Positions 11,290-23,262 of a stretch of 64,000 nucleotides of DNA are shown here, piece after piece; positions within the stretch are counted from its first letter, which is position 1; the number at the start of each line of letters is the position of its first letter. The DNA is from Sthenelais limicola (taxonomy: Eukaryota > Annelida > Polychaeta > Phyllodocida > Sigalionidae). The DNA lies in the NCBI GenBank assembly GCA_942159475.1, contig OW804095.1, positions 90,719,740 through 90,783,739 of the forward strand, in the 5' to 3' direction. The notes below the pieces were generated by a model. That model had not been told where the DNA came from. It did no database searches and saw only the letters and a program-made list of their open reading frames with translations. Both the position numbers and the translations under genes were made by a program.

Positions 11290-13125
11290 ATTATCGTTCA
11301 AGACTTGGCAATAATTAATACATTTTAACTTGGGAGATATACACTTTCCAAAGGGTCTTAACTACTTGGGATACCTGCGTTACAGTATTTTATCCCTTAC
11401 CTAATTATTAATGATAATGATGATGCATGTTATTTCTCCACATTTTCTCCTGATTTCTTTTGTGATTTTTTACTTGTCCATCTACGTATCAGCGTTTCTA
11501 CCCTCTCATACATGTATTAGTCCATCAAAGTTAAACGTCTGCTATCTTTATAATTTTACCACCATGTTCTTTATTTATTTCATTGGGAATTTTACCATCA
11601 CTCAATTTTACACTCAAATAACATTTGGATGTTCAATTGAATTGAGATGACAGCAAACTTTATGGAAAAATACCTTCTTATTGAGCAAAATATAGACAAT
11701 GTATATGATTTCTTGATAACAGATTGTATTGAAACAACTTTTGGTAGGTTGAACTTTTCAATTTCAAAGTTACCATTAACATTAAAGCACCACGGGTGTA
11801 AAGGGTTAGAGGGTCAGTGTCCAAACCTGAGTCATATCCCAATGGAAGTTGTTATGCAACGCATTGTGGTACAAGACAGGACATCTAAGCTGAATTATTT
11901 TATAATGAAAGTAAGAAAATCTGTAGTTGGCGAGATTTATCACAAGAAGTTTTATAATTGTGCATTATAATATCAAATCACTGCATATGAAAATGGACAC
12001 AATTAGAAATGAAATATTGAATAAGGACATTGATGTATAAAATTTGCGTTCACGGAGAGCTGATTAAAACACGAAGTGTATAATAACCTCCAAGCATGCA
12101 AGGGTTATAATATATTTCGGTTAGATCGTTCATTAGGGTCTTGGGGGGGGGGGGGGGATCTGTTGTTTTATTAAGGAGAATTACCTAGTAGAGACTGATG
12201 ACGAATGGAGAATATCAAATATTAACCGTGAAATTTAAGACTAATAATACATATCAATGTAGAAAATGTTGTCCTCATAGAAGATTTTAATAGTAATATA
12301 AGTATTACAGATGACAAGAGCAAAGCTTTAAATCAGGTTGCCATGGAAACCATATATTATTTAGATATAAAGCTTCATAAAACCTATGAATTATAATATT
12401 TGGATATATTAATGAAGATAATTCCTATACCTTCATGTTATTTACTTGAGAATGGGAACTATAGAATGAATTTTTAAGAATATATGTACTCTCACTTTAG
12501 TTTTCAAGACAGTAGTCCTGAATTTCTATGTTACTTGTTGAGTCTAAGATAAGGATCTATATGGAATGTGTCAAACTTCTAATTCGGTTGCCATAGGTAC
12601 TGGGAACTTCTATCAATAATGACATACAGTCCATCCTGTAAAGCATACCACCGAGTGGGTTTTAAATACTTTCTAAGCTTTAGATCTAACCAATACATCC
12701 GTACATTCACTCCACTGGTTTCTCTCTCTCCCTCCAACAACATATCTTTGATGGTCTGTTGCCATGGATACTGAGAAGGAATGTTCCAAATCATATTTAT
12801 CATTATTTTTCTATGGAAATCTTCACTTTTGTTCCTTAGATATCATTAAATTACTTTTTAACCACTGACCCCTTAATAAATTAGAGTGGTTGCCATGGAA
12901 ACATGATTCTGGAACAATAAACCCACTTTGATGGTCAGAAATGGAAATTTCAGAAAGAAATGGTCCTTGTAAGATTAACGGTTTACAAGACTTGGTCACA
13001 AACTCCTTAGATAAGGCTCTTTTTGCATATCAAGTGCCAGACTATATGCATGGTAGTGGTGAAAGTTAACAACGTGTTACTTCGGAATAATGTAGGTCAC
13101 ATGTTAAAAATGTTTATACCTAGAT
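11290..13125. other. unassigned AT-rich stretch with X-box-like motifs
   Basis: There is no recognisable gene. Four GTTGCCATGG-based motifs occur at 12,336, 12,587, 12,758 and 12,898, two of them followed by AAAC as in an RFX X-box. A 15-G run is at 12,143-12,157. A 107-residue frame at 11,647-11,970 (plus) has mixed composition but matches nothing I recognise and lacks a supporting context. Confidence 0.4.
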
Positions 13126-13262
13126 CGAAATGTATAAGGACGAGTTGTTTTATGCACTTCCTGAATACCTAAGAGTGTGTGACGACAAGGCATTATTCCC
13201 TAAAGGTATCTTGGATTTTTATTGAAACAAATTCACAGAATTAGATGATAATTGTAAACTAG
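13126..13262 (+). pseudogene. short protein-like fragment with one stop
   Basis: The plus frame from 13,126 reads as a plausible acidic/aromatic peptide (it includes the segments DELFYALPEYLRVC and ALFPKGILDFY), then a TGA, then in the same frame NKFTELDDNCKLEL before another stop. The composition is more protein-like than its surroundings, but I do not recognise the family. It may be a remnant of an old mobile-element protein or chance. Confidence 0.25.
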
Positions 13263-13614
13263 AATTGTAGGCAATGTGGTAAAAGTTCTACTTTTTAGTC
13301 CCGGTAGCTTATAGATCTGTTGAATGGCACAGTCCCTGATAAGGGCTAGGTGGTTGTTTTGGATATGTGATTAAACAAAGTCTGATAGAAATATATAGAT
13401 TGGAGAGAAATTTGATCTAATTGCTAAATTAGTTCATAATCTAGTAATTTAGTTCAATTAGAGATTTGAACTAGTTACTATGTAACTGATTTGATGTAGA
13501 ATTTTATGTTGATAGTTAGATAGATAATAGAGATGATGAGTATAAATTTGACTCATGAATCTTGAATTAAAACTTGTTTCCTCAGAGGCAACGCAATCAG
13601 CATAGCTGACACTA

Positions 13615-13700
13615 ATTATCCTTCATATTAAATGTGGGTTATTTGGGAGGAGTGCATGGGGAAGGTGAATTGTACATTTTCAGGCGACCTCACCCATATG
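13615..13700 (+). repeat. dispersed repeat ending in GTACATTTTCAGGCGACCTCA
   Basis: This short block shares its order of motifs (GGGTTATTTGGGAGGA, then GAATTGTACATTTTCAGG, then CGACCTCA) with 20,042-20,133 and, more weakly, 36,565-36,655. The GAATTGTACATTTYCAGGCG core is the best conserved part. Confidence 0.5.
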
Positions 13701-13899
13701 CTAACCCAAGTTCCCTCTCTCCAGTCTCTCTTGACTATCATATTTTGTCATTCATGTCTTTGGCGCCGTTCTATCAAATCGCCTCCAGGCAGTAAACGTG
13801 TTTTTCACTTCTCACTCATTAGTTCAGCTTCCTCTACATTCAACAGTGCATCCCAGACAGAAATCAAATTATGGGGTAAAATGAAATTAACAGAGTGAA

Positions 13900-15790
13900 A
13901 GAGAGCAAAGAAGCCCATAAATAGAGGCGGCCGGTCATGGACAAAAAGAAGTGCCATATGCTTCGGAGGAAACCCGAAGCTTAAATTTCCCATCCCTCAA
14001 ATTCATCATCGATCTTATAATGCCCAAAAGAAATATTTCTAATTGATTGCACTGATATGACCATTAAGCAACACCCAGGAGGGAAACGAAGGGAGGTAAG
14101 AAGAATGACTGAATGCTATATCCCAACAAGAGCCATAAATAAAATATTCTTCAGCCTATTTCTGGGCTGAACCTGACGGCCCATGCATACCGTAAACATT
14201 AACGTCATCATATAAATTGATAAAAGCAAATGATAATCCTGCCTTCATTAGGTTTGCAGCGCTTATATTAGAAAAATTTCTGACCACACAGAAAATTCCT
14301 TACATATATAAAAGATATTCCTGAACAATTATTTAGCAATATACCAAACTAACATCTGCATGTGCCATTAACAATGGACAGATTTAATTAAAGACAATAT
14401 CAGAGCCCTGATGTTTCCATTCCACTGGCGTTGATGACACCTTTTCCCTCCCCAGATGAACATTTACTGATGATGCATGATTTCATTTGCATCATTCAAA
14501 TGAAAATAGGTGATAAAAGAAGCAGACAGCGTCATCTCATTCTGCCGATCAATTCTTTATTTCAGGAAAGAACATCGATTTCTCTCGTGATGAACGCCGT
14601 GCGTGCAATAGCAGCTAATCTTTAAATGATTGATATGAGTTAACAATACAATTCTCGGAATTGATTAATCTTTCTACTAATTCAATATGAACCTACAGGA
14701 TCATCTAAGAGAGTTCACTGCTCATCGTGACAGCTGAACAATTCTGTACGAGGGAACACATTGATACTAAAAAAGTGTATTCATACTAGAAATAACATTG
14801 CAACTGCCATAACTGTATTGTATTGATACTAGAAATACCATTATAGCAGCCAAAAACATGCTATGAAATAAGGGTCAGAATAAAATATGACTCTGATCCT
14901 GCATCTGAGAGTGCAGTATTATATTATAGCATACTATCAAGTATATAGTTCAGTAATTCATTATAGATCTGTAGTTTGTAATAATGGAGAGATACAATAA
15001 GGATATGATGATATGATATGATATAGAATATGTATTTTATCTGTAAAACGTAACCTTAATAAAAAAAAAGATTCTTAAGTATGGGCGATTGCGTCAACCT
15101 GAAGCTAACGTCTTTTTACAGTTACTTAAGGATTAAAAGCATCACCTTAACTATCTTTTCTTCTGTGTTGACTAATTTGTCAATGTGTTTTACAAATAGA
15201 TGCATTGTTTCATCGTTGCTGCTGAGTTGGAGGAGAATGGGCTATAGTGTATAGATAGGTGAATGAAAAACTATTTGTATGTGCATGATATTTAAGCTAT
15301 AAATAGAACTCGCAGATTCTTGATTCAGGTACTAACCAAATCATTGGCCAGTGAACCTTGAACCTACAGAACAAGCAGCAAAAGCATCAACAGATTCTTG
15401 ATATCAGTTTTGGACGATTCTAGGTGGTCACCAGTACAGATAATGGGATTCTCATGTTCATTATCCATGTCTCTGAAGTACAATGTCACTAATTCATCTG
15501 TGAAATGCACGCCACGTTGAGGTTCATATCCACAGACCAAGAAACTTTAAGGACAACCTCATGTAATTCCCTCTCAAAGGGATACATTAGTGTACATTTG
15601 AAGCTCCTTCATATGGGAAATTGCATCAATTATCTTATTCTTTCTCAGGGCATGCCTCTAGTCCTACGCTTCGCCTTTAACGCTGCATTTCTCAGGTATT
15701 ACAACCAAATACTCTTACCAGATGTACATATTGTTTGACCTTTAGGAATGAAATTATCGATAATTTGCTGCTGTTATGTTTTTACAAGAA
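13900..15790. other. unassigned intergenic sequence
   Basis: No coding region, RNA gene or clear repeat was recognised here. The only simple structure is a short ATGATATGATAT array near 15,006-15,025 and a 9-A run near 15,061. Confidence 0.45.
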
Positions 15791-15794
15791 TTAC

Positions 15795-16000
15795 AGGATG
15801 AATCGGCCGTCAGAAAACAGCGCCGTTGAGCGATAATAGTAAGTGAAATCTATGGAATTTAAGGAAAGATTTCGGCCGGCCGCCGAAATATAAATGTAAA
15901 CTCTGTTAAGCCCTGCAGCAGAATCAACCGTATGAAATCATAAAATGACTTTCAGATGGGTAGGAAACGAACTGAACAAAAAACACCAGAAAATCTTTGG
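15795..16000. repeat. third copy of the GAGCGATAATAAGTGAA dispersed repeat
   Basis: GAGCGATAATAGTAAGTGAA, then AAAGATTTCGGCCGGCC, CCGAAATATAAATG and AATGACTTTCAGATGGGTAGGAAA follow the same order and spacing as the copy at 5,110-5,310, so this is the same family at about 10.7 kb distance. Confidence 0.55.
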
Positions 16001-16029
16001 TTTTTGATCGCAGATAACTGAGAGTGCAG

Positions 16030-17245
16030 CTTTAACATTCATTTTCAGCGCACTGGATCGGTCCTGACATGGCCCACTAGTGTTCTCTGGTTATATCACG
16101 CACAATGATGGATTCTGCACCAATATTTCCCATCATTACTCATTCCCTATACCCTCCCGGTAACAATCTCTCCCACCGTAACACAATAAACCCCAGTATT
16201 TTATTGGGGGCTTCATATACTCGTCTTTATTTCAGTCCGGGTATGATGGAATAATAACATATAGTTAGGTTCACAAAGATAAGACATAATGAATGGATGC
16301 GTGTATTCCAGATGGAAGGCAAGGGATAATTAATGGATTATTCACGGCCCACAGATCCTACAGCTATAGGAAAAAATCAGACATCTTGTTTGGCATTCGG
16401 TTATACCACCTCACTTACCGAATACATGATGTAGACTTAGAGCATCCACTGGGTCTCTATCTTCCTCGTGGATGGCTGCGGTCACTGTAAATTCCTTGAT
16501 TTGTTATTTTAGATGCAATTCCTCACAATTGAACATTGCAATAGCATAAGAGAGGACTAGAAGCCAGCCGTCATTGCTGTCACGATGGCACATGGCTGAA
16601 TCTTTTACTGTCCAGCCATTTCTCACGACACGGTGGTTAAGAAAAAGAGAAAAGCAAGATGCAACCTCCTCCTGCCTCTCCTCACAAGGCACACTATCAT
16701 TTGGTGGCTGGATGGTGTCCTGGTCCAATAGAAATTGCTTGCGCCTCCTCCTTGTCCTCCACTTGGCTCATGCCTAGAGCAGTGTGATTCAGAGACACGC
16801 GTCCTGTGCTATACATATACGTGTTTTAAGATTGCCTTCATCCGCAATGGAAAATGGAAAGGGAAAGAAGCATCGCTGGCAACTTTCACCAAAACAGACC
16901 CAGTGCCCAGGTAGAGATCATGTGTTGGAAGAAGACCTATGCTCATTGCCAGTATGCCAGGGTGCCGTAGAATGAGACAAATGTTGAATAAAGGTATGCA
17001 GATATATGTATATAAATAGTCGTGATGGGGGAAAAGCCTCAACTTGGGACCCTTGAGTTGGAGCTTTGATCCTCAAATGCTTAAATGCAGTGCTGACGTA
17101 CATGAAGATGAGTAGATGGTAGATGGGCAGCGGCAAGGACTGACTGCCAGCGACTCAACTAAAGTATTCCTGTAGTTAAAGCTTTTAAAATCGGGCTTAT
17201 TTCACATGGCGTGTTTTATTCCTAATTGACGCTTGAGTGTTAAAT
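16030..17245. other. unassigned intergenic sequence
   Basis: Several 60-80-residue frames overlap on both strands here without protein-like composition or recognisable motifs. I see no splice-bounded exon, RNA gene or clear repeat. Confidence 0.4.
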
Positions 17246-17252
17246 CCTAGTT

Positions 17253-17352
17253 GTGGTGGTGGTGGTGGTGGTGGTAGTCCCAAAGTAATTGTGTTAGTGG
17301 CACGTATGTATGGAGGTAGTGAATGTGGTGGTGGTGGTGGTGGTGGTGGTGG
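17253..17352 (+). repeat. two GTG/GGT microsatellite tracts
   Basis: Perfect GTG-triplet runs occupy 17,253-17,275 and 17,325-17,352, separated by about 50 bp containing further GTAGTG/TTAGTGG steps. It is a simple-sequence locus. Confidence 0.85.
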
Positions 17353-18534
17353 GAGGTATGGGTGCTAGTGTGCAGTTGTTGGTGTGCTATCGGTGCAGTT
17401 GTCGTGCGGTGTAGGCCCATTCGAGCCGCTCATTCGAGGAATTCGCGTGTGTGTGTGCACCAGTGAGCAAGGAAAGCAGCAGGCAGCGACTGCTGATCAC
17501 TTCAAACTGCGGTCCACCAAGTGTCCTTAGCCTTCTCCGCCTCCTGTAGGAAGGAGAGAGCATGTGCGAGGGACCCACCAGGGTAAGACTGGAGAGAGAA
17601 GAGAATACAGAAGGACATAGCTAGATCTACGGCAGAATCACAAGTAAGAAGGATGAAGAGCTATAGTGCACGATGGAACCCATCACCTTTACATGAGCGA
17701 TTCGGAGTCCATTACTCCCCACTACAGTCAAATGATAAACTGACACTATGCACCTTGATTCGTCGATTCCTGATGCGTGTCCTCAGGTCAGTGGTGTCTT
17801 TATGAAACGACAAACCTTCAACAGGTACCGCTGCACCGGGAAATCAACTCCCAATCGACTTAAGGTTGCTGGTTCCTATTAGGAATGAACAATGAGAAAT
17901 CCCACTGAGAAACACCCTCGGGGAGGCGTTCGAATCCTCATCCTAGTTGACAGTTAAGGTCAACTTTATCACCGGTGTCTGTTTCCCATTCACTGTGCTT
18001 TCATATTAGGTTTTCAATGGACACTTTGCTAGAGATGAATTATAGTCGTTTATTGCATGCAAGCTGGCTTATTTTATTTTCCCGGTTTATGAAATCCTTG
18101 GGTATAATAAGCTTGGTCTCGCTGTTCTTGTTTTAAAAAGTAATATCAATCAGGTGCCGAGTTACGAAGTTGCAGCAGCTTGCATACATGTGTGCTAGGA
18201 GTGGTATGAGGGAATATTTGCCGCATTCCAGCCATGGGAAGAACCTATTTACGCACAGCTGTATCCTATGTAAATGACAGCATAATAAATATTCAGCGCA
18301 GCACAACTGAAATCAGAAAACATGGATGATATCCCACGTGACTCTTATTACAGACGTCATATGCGTGTCTCCCAATTGCCTTGCACAATTGCCCTGGTCG
18401 TTATATGGTTAGTAGGTGGCATGGATGTATTGGTCGGGATAGTCCCGGTGTAGGTGGTTGTAATAGTAGTGTATATAAACTTGTATACGACTCGGGCAAC
18501 AACAGTGACGAAAGCAAGCATATGGTCAACAAAG

Positions 18535-18820
18535 CTTAGGGCCCAACGACGCTAAGGTCCACCGTCGCTAGGGCCTACTTTCCCTTATTTTCAGACATTA
18601 GGGCCCACCCACCTTCAGACGCTAGGGCCCGACCACAAACATAAACATATACATTTCTGCTTAATGCGATACTGAAAAGGAATGATCCTGCTCAATGTAC
18701 TTTCTACTCCGAGATCTTCCAGTTGAATGAAACTCTAAGTAATAAGTACTCTAATCAGATACATGGGCCCATCCCAGCAGGGCCCTAGTGTCCGAGGAAG
18801 GGTGGGCCCCAGCGTCTGAA
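18535..18820. repeat. foldback built of GACGCTAGGGCCCACC units
   Basis: Imperfect units of AGACGCTAGGGCCCACC type occur on the plus strand at 18,540-18,635 (at least three copies). The complementary form (GGTGGGCCCCAGCGTCTGAAAT and a GGGCCCTAGTGTCC) occurs at 18,765-18,825. The two clusters face each other across about 130 bp of AT-rich sequence, giving a foldback or MITE-like layout. The ends and target duplication are unclear. Confidence 0.5.
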
Positions 18821-19024
18821 ATATTTACTTGTAAATATGTAGGTTTGGTAATTGACTTCTTACAAAAATAAATTTCTATATCGTGGGAGGTGTTTTCCAA
18901 CGTTGACAATTACTTACAGTCAAACTATTCAGAGTACCAATCTCATATGTTCAGTCGTTAGAGATTAATATAGTAGCTTCTACAGTTATGACAATCTAGT
19001 TAATATGCCTCGCTGTTATCTAGG

Positions 19025-19110
19025 CTGGGAGAATGTCAGGCGAGGAGGATGCAGAGGGGAGAATGCGGCGGGGAGAATGTCGGCGGGGAGAATGTTGGCG
19101 GGGGAATGAC
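19025..19110 (+). repeat. minisatellite, GGGGAGAATGTCGGC unit
   Basis: About five imperfect 14-18-bp units of GGCGGGGAGAATGTYGG type are arranged in tandem. The unit is the same as at 19,433-19,570 and, inverted, at 11,190-11,280. Confidence 0.65.
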
Positions 19111-19432
19111 CTAGAACCCAACACAGAGGGATGTCCTCCAGCCCGTCTATAAGGATGCTCGACAGCAAAAATCAGAAGAACACAGCTTGCAAGAGTGTTT
19201 CTAGCATGAGTGATCCGACGGTTCTAGGCCATTGAGAGTGAATGAAGAGAGAGGGGGGAGAGAGAGAGAGAGGGAGGGAGCGAAGATAGAGAGTAAAAGA
19301 TAGTAGAGAGGCTAAAATCATTTAAGCTGAGTTTTTACACTTTTTAATATTTATGATAAATTATATGTTTTTAATATCTTCTGTACCAACTTCTTGTAAA
19401 TTGACGTTGCAATGCAGCATGTAAAAGAACAT

Positions 19433-19570
19433 CAATTGGCGGGGAGAATAATGGCGGGGGGATATGACGGATCGGAGAATGGTTGGCAGGCAGAATGAGA
19501 GGCGGGGAGAAGGTTAGGCAGGGAGAATGGGGCGGGGAGAATGTCGGCGGGAAAATGTTGGCGGGGGAAA
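19433..19570 (+). repeat. minisatellite, GGGGAGAATGTCGGC unit, larger cluster
   Basis: At least eight degenerate units (GGCGGGGAGAAT, GGCAGGCAGAATG, GGCGGGAAAATG and similar) run across this segment, 320 bp after the first cluster. A GA-rich tract (GAGAGAGGGAGG type) at about 19,240-19,300 lies between the two. Confidence 0.65.
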
Positions 19571-19734
19571 CGCCGGACACCCGATCCGACACATGTTCCT
19601 ATGCCATATGACATGAATAGAAAGGCCCCTTGAGAATCTGCAAATACCAACTCTCTGCAATGACCTTCATCTTATTGCCTGACTTATTACAAAGATTCGT
19701 GGATGCACATATTCAAAAATGTTACTACAGAAAT

Positions 19735-19935
19735 CTTTATTTTAGTATGTTTCTAGATGAGAATATTCTAATGCAGATATTTATATTCATACCTTGCAAT
19801 AAATAGGTTATGTGAATTATGTTCAAAATATGTCCATATGCTGAGATGCATTAATGCCATTTTAAAGATGGATCAAGGTTAATTCTGAAAGTTATTTTTG
19901 TCGGTTCATATATATGCAGATAATATAAATCGTCA
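19735..19935 (+). repeat. dispersed about 200-bp repeat, copy 1
   Basis: Shared blocks with 22,400-22,600 are TTTAGTATGTTT.TAGATGAGAATAT, AATAAATAG.TTATG, GTCCATATGCTGAG and ATGGATCAAGG.T, in the same order. The two copies are direct repeats 2.66 kb apart. Confidence 0.55.
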
Positions 19936-20041
19936 GAATATGTACAATCGGCAGCTATACACATTTATTATGTTCTGCTAACTCGTCGTGAAAAATGAAA
20001 ACTATTTGTTATATCTGACTAAAAATATGTTCTTTTAAATT

Positions 20042-20133
20042 TAACTGTATTTTGAACCTCCTTTTTGTCTTAGATTAGGGTTATTTGAGAGGATTATGGA
20101 CGATGAATTGTACATTTCCAGGCGACCTCAACC
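20042..20133 (+). repeat. dispersed repeat ending in GTACATTTCCAGGCGACCTCA
   Basis: The copy contains ACTGTATTTTGAACCTCC, TTAGATTAGGGTTATTTGAG and GAATTGTACATTTCCAGGCG. The first two blocks also occur at 36,565-36,620 and the last at 13,660-13,690. A further inverted core lies near 20,840-20,870. Confidence 0.5.
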
Positions 20134-20139
20134 TTACAT

Positions 20140-22395
20140 TCCATGGATATGCACCATGTAAGCATGACACAAACCAGACGCTAAGGTTTAAATTATTCAT
20201 CAACATATATAATATATATTAGAAATCATTATCATTATATTTGTGACTTTAGAACATGGCTAAAACCTATAAATGTAAATGCATTGATTCACGGGGCGCA
20301 ATATCCGAAATATTGAACGTTTGTGACTGACAATTTCTGTCCATTAGGTAAGCCCTACATTCTGTCGGTGTGTATACCAGTGGTCAAACCGAGCGAATCA
20401 TCACATTGTTGTTGTAGCGCCTACCGAATATACATACATATGCTACCATAGTAGACCAGCATTCATGTTTTAAATAAATAGGCCATGAAGTCAATACCAA
20501 TAGCACCATGCACCATCATGTGGGTGAAAATAAATAATTTCTTTCAACTCGAGAATCGCGCCGAGCAAGCCCCGTATGTTCATCAATTTAATATTAGCTA
20601 GTCATCTGGCCTATACAGAACCGCAAATGCGTTCTGGAAATGGAAGAAACCAGCCCGCACATCATTGGTCTCCAAAGATGAATAGACAGTCCTGAAGATA
20701 GTCCTCCATGACATCGTGGTAGTACGGGGTGATCATGATCACTGGCTAGGAATATATCCAATTTCCTCTGGCAGACAGCATAATTAGTCTGGGACCCTAT
20801 ATATATCATAAAATGGTAGAGTAGAAAAGACTATAGGAGTGAAGTCGCCTGACAATGTACATTTCGCCTTTACCAAACCTCTCACATAACCTAAATTTTG
20901 TACAAAACCGAGATTCAAAACACAGTTAAACATCACCCAATAGTCTAATATACCACAATTTAGTAAATGTGTAGAGCTGCCGATCGTACATTATGTTGGC
21001 ATCATCAGAAAGCCTCTGACAGCACACATTACATTTTCTTATTATTAGTGGAGTTAATACAACTTTCAGATCACTAAACGAAGAATACACAGGTCTGACA
21101 TAAAAACATATATGTCGGAATTATAACAGGCATTTTTACAGAACAAATATAGGTAACAATTTAATGTCTAACCCTTTTCACATGTAAATCATTCTTCATG
21201 GACATTAACCCATCAAAGCCTTTTTACTCCAGTCCATAACACACTTGCTGAGAGTAAACCATTAGTTTTGAGCCCCTGTTTTTGTTTTATTTTACAAGAA
21301 AAACTCTTAATTAGAACTGTATACACGTATATGAAAATAAAGAAAAGTGGTGTAAGAAATGAGGTAAAAGGGGATTGTAAATATTAAAGAGATACCATTA
21401 TCTCCCCAGGAGATGACCACCCCAGGACCGACTGCATTATATTTTCTTAATAAATTACAGGGCAACTTAGAAAGTCCTCGTCCTCTTTCAACATCTCTGA
21501 ATAAACGGCTTGGAACAAATAAATCATACAGGAGTGAATACACCTATCACCACCGAGAGGTATAATCGTGAGTGTATACATTGATTTCTTTTTAAGAATT
21601 GTCTCCTTAGGTCTTCTGCTGAAATGTCGCCATGTCCAAACGGAATAAGAATTACACACTAAAGAGTCTGTAAATCCGGTGGTATGTTCTACCCCGAACA
21701 ACCATTAAAAAGACGCTGTGACGTGTTCTTCAACAAGATAATCAGATATGTTGAAGTCCTCCATAAAAAGGGGCACAAGTAGACTTCCTGGAGTGCATTA
21801 ACCGACCATAATGGATCATCTGAGGACTTGGGATTAATTTATTTTGTGATTAACTTTGACTGGGCAAGGAATTGGAAAGCAATTGGGTGGTGATCAATGT
21901 GTCCCCAGGCCCAGAGTAGAGAGTCTTTATCTAATGCCATTGCTAGTGAGTCTCCAGGCCCCTGGCCCACCAGAACACAGTAGTATAGACAGCCTAACCA
22001 AAGGACAGCCGTCGATTGTAGACATGAACTCGTCCTTTATGCAAGTAAGAGTACATGTATGTCTATCTCTTTGGTCAGGCCACGATCTACAGTGTGCTTC
22101 CTCTTATCAAGTAGAGTATGTGGATCATAAGATTGTTTGTAAAAGCTAAAATGCCGGGACAATCTTCGTGACAAAAGCAGGCTAATTTTCATGAGAGATT
22201 GTTTGTCCAGCTGAGGGTGGATAAAGAAGAGGATCTTAAAAGACATCCAAAGGAGCAGCCACGTCTGCTTCACTGTTCTTGGCACAACTTCTTCGTCTTC
22301 ATCCATTTGTATGGTGCGTTTAGAGAGATTTCCCTTGAGCAAGGTTCTAATTGATTAAAATAACTTTTTCAGCTTCTCCTCAGTATCCTTCCAAG
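20140..22395. other. unassigned intergenic sequence
   Basis: No gene was recognised. Overlapping short frames at 21,307-22,342 on both strands lack protein-like composition, and no splice-flanked exon stands out. Confidence 0.4.
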
Positions 22396-22399
22396 TAGT

Positions 22400-22600
22400 T
22401 CGTTTTTAGTATGTTTATAGATGAGAATATCTTACTGCATATCTTAACGCTTATATATACGTATTTATTCTTTTAATAAATAGATTATGTTCATAAGATG
22501 TCCATATGCTGAGTTACATGCATGCTCTTTTGACAATGGATCAAGGGTATTATCAAGGTTATTCTCGTTATTATATGTTCATCCATACACATATGTATAA
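22400..22600 (+). repeat. dispersed about 200-bp repeat, copy 2
   Basis: This is the partner of 19,735-19,935, with the same block order and scattered small insertions and deletions. Confidence 0.55.
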
Positions 22601-23009
22601 TAGACAAACATATACGAATCACCCCAGATATGGGACACCAACATGAGACATGATTAGGTTAGACAAAATGAGAATGATTAAGAGCCATTATTTATATACC
22701 TCACAAAACCATTGAAATTCACAAAACCATTGAAATGGTTTTATATTTTGCCCTTTTTTCCCACAATAGTATACATGTGTAGTGGGTCTGACCAACGAGA
22801 TTAGAGGAAGAGAGGGCTGACTGAGGGGCCTATATGGGGGGAACCAAGGACGAGCTTGTTTTCGATTCTTATCACTCATTAAGGGCTAATGACAGATAGT
22901 GGTGTGTGGTTTTCTTGGAAGTGGGCAGATGTGGTCACTCCACATGTCTCCATCTTCAGCTGCTTTCCAATGGCTGTTGCATGTAGGCCCAATAATTTTG
23001 CTATTTTGA

Positions 23010-23113
23010 TACCTTCCGATCTGGTGAAAATGATTGGACAAGTTTGAACAGCTAATTCAAACTATTATGTATACACATGTCCAAGTAATGAATATTCTTT
23101 CACCAGATCGGAA
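23010..23113. repeat. inverted repeat (foldback) upstream of the recombinase exon
   Basis: TTCCGATCTGGTGAAA at about 23,018 is matched in inverted orientation by TTTCACCAGATCGGAA at 23,099-23,114. Inside them, ATTGGACAAG faces ACTTGGACAT in inverted form, so the arms extend about 45 bp with small gaps. It lies 150 bp before the recombinase exon and may be an unrelated small MITE or a regulatory hairpin. Confidence 0.5.
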
Positions 23114-23262
23114 CATTATATAATTCACAATATTCATGGAAATTTGAGACCTTAATGGTTAGGGACACATTGTACTTGCCTATTGTAGGTGAACCGTGCT
23201 GTTTAGGCTGCATTATTTACTTCACTATGTCACGTTAATTAACACTTCGGTTCATTCTTCAG

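Noticed and set aside
12279..12300. LINE endonuclease-like peptide (LIEDFNSNIS)
   Set aside because: A single short match to the GDFN motif without the other endonuclease motifs on the same frame.
17925..17945. tRNA-like B box (GCGTTCGAATCCTC)
   Set aside because: There is no matching A box, acceptor stem or cloverleaf at the required distance.
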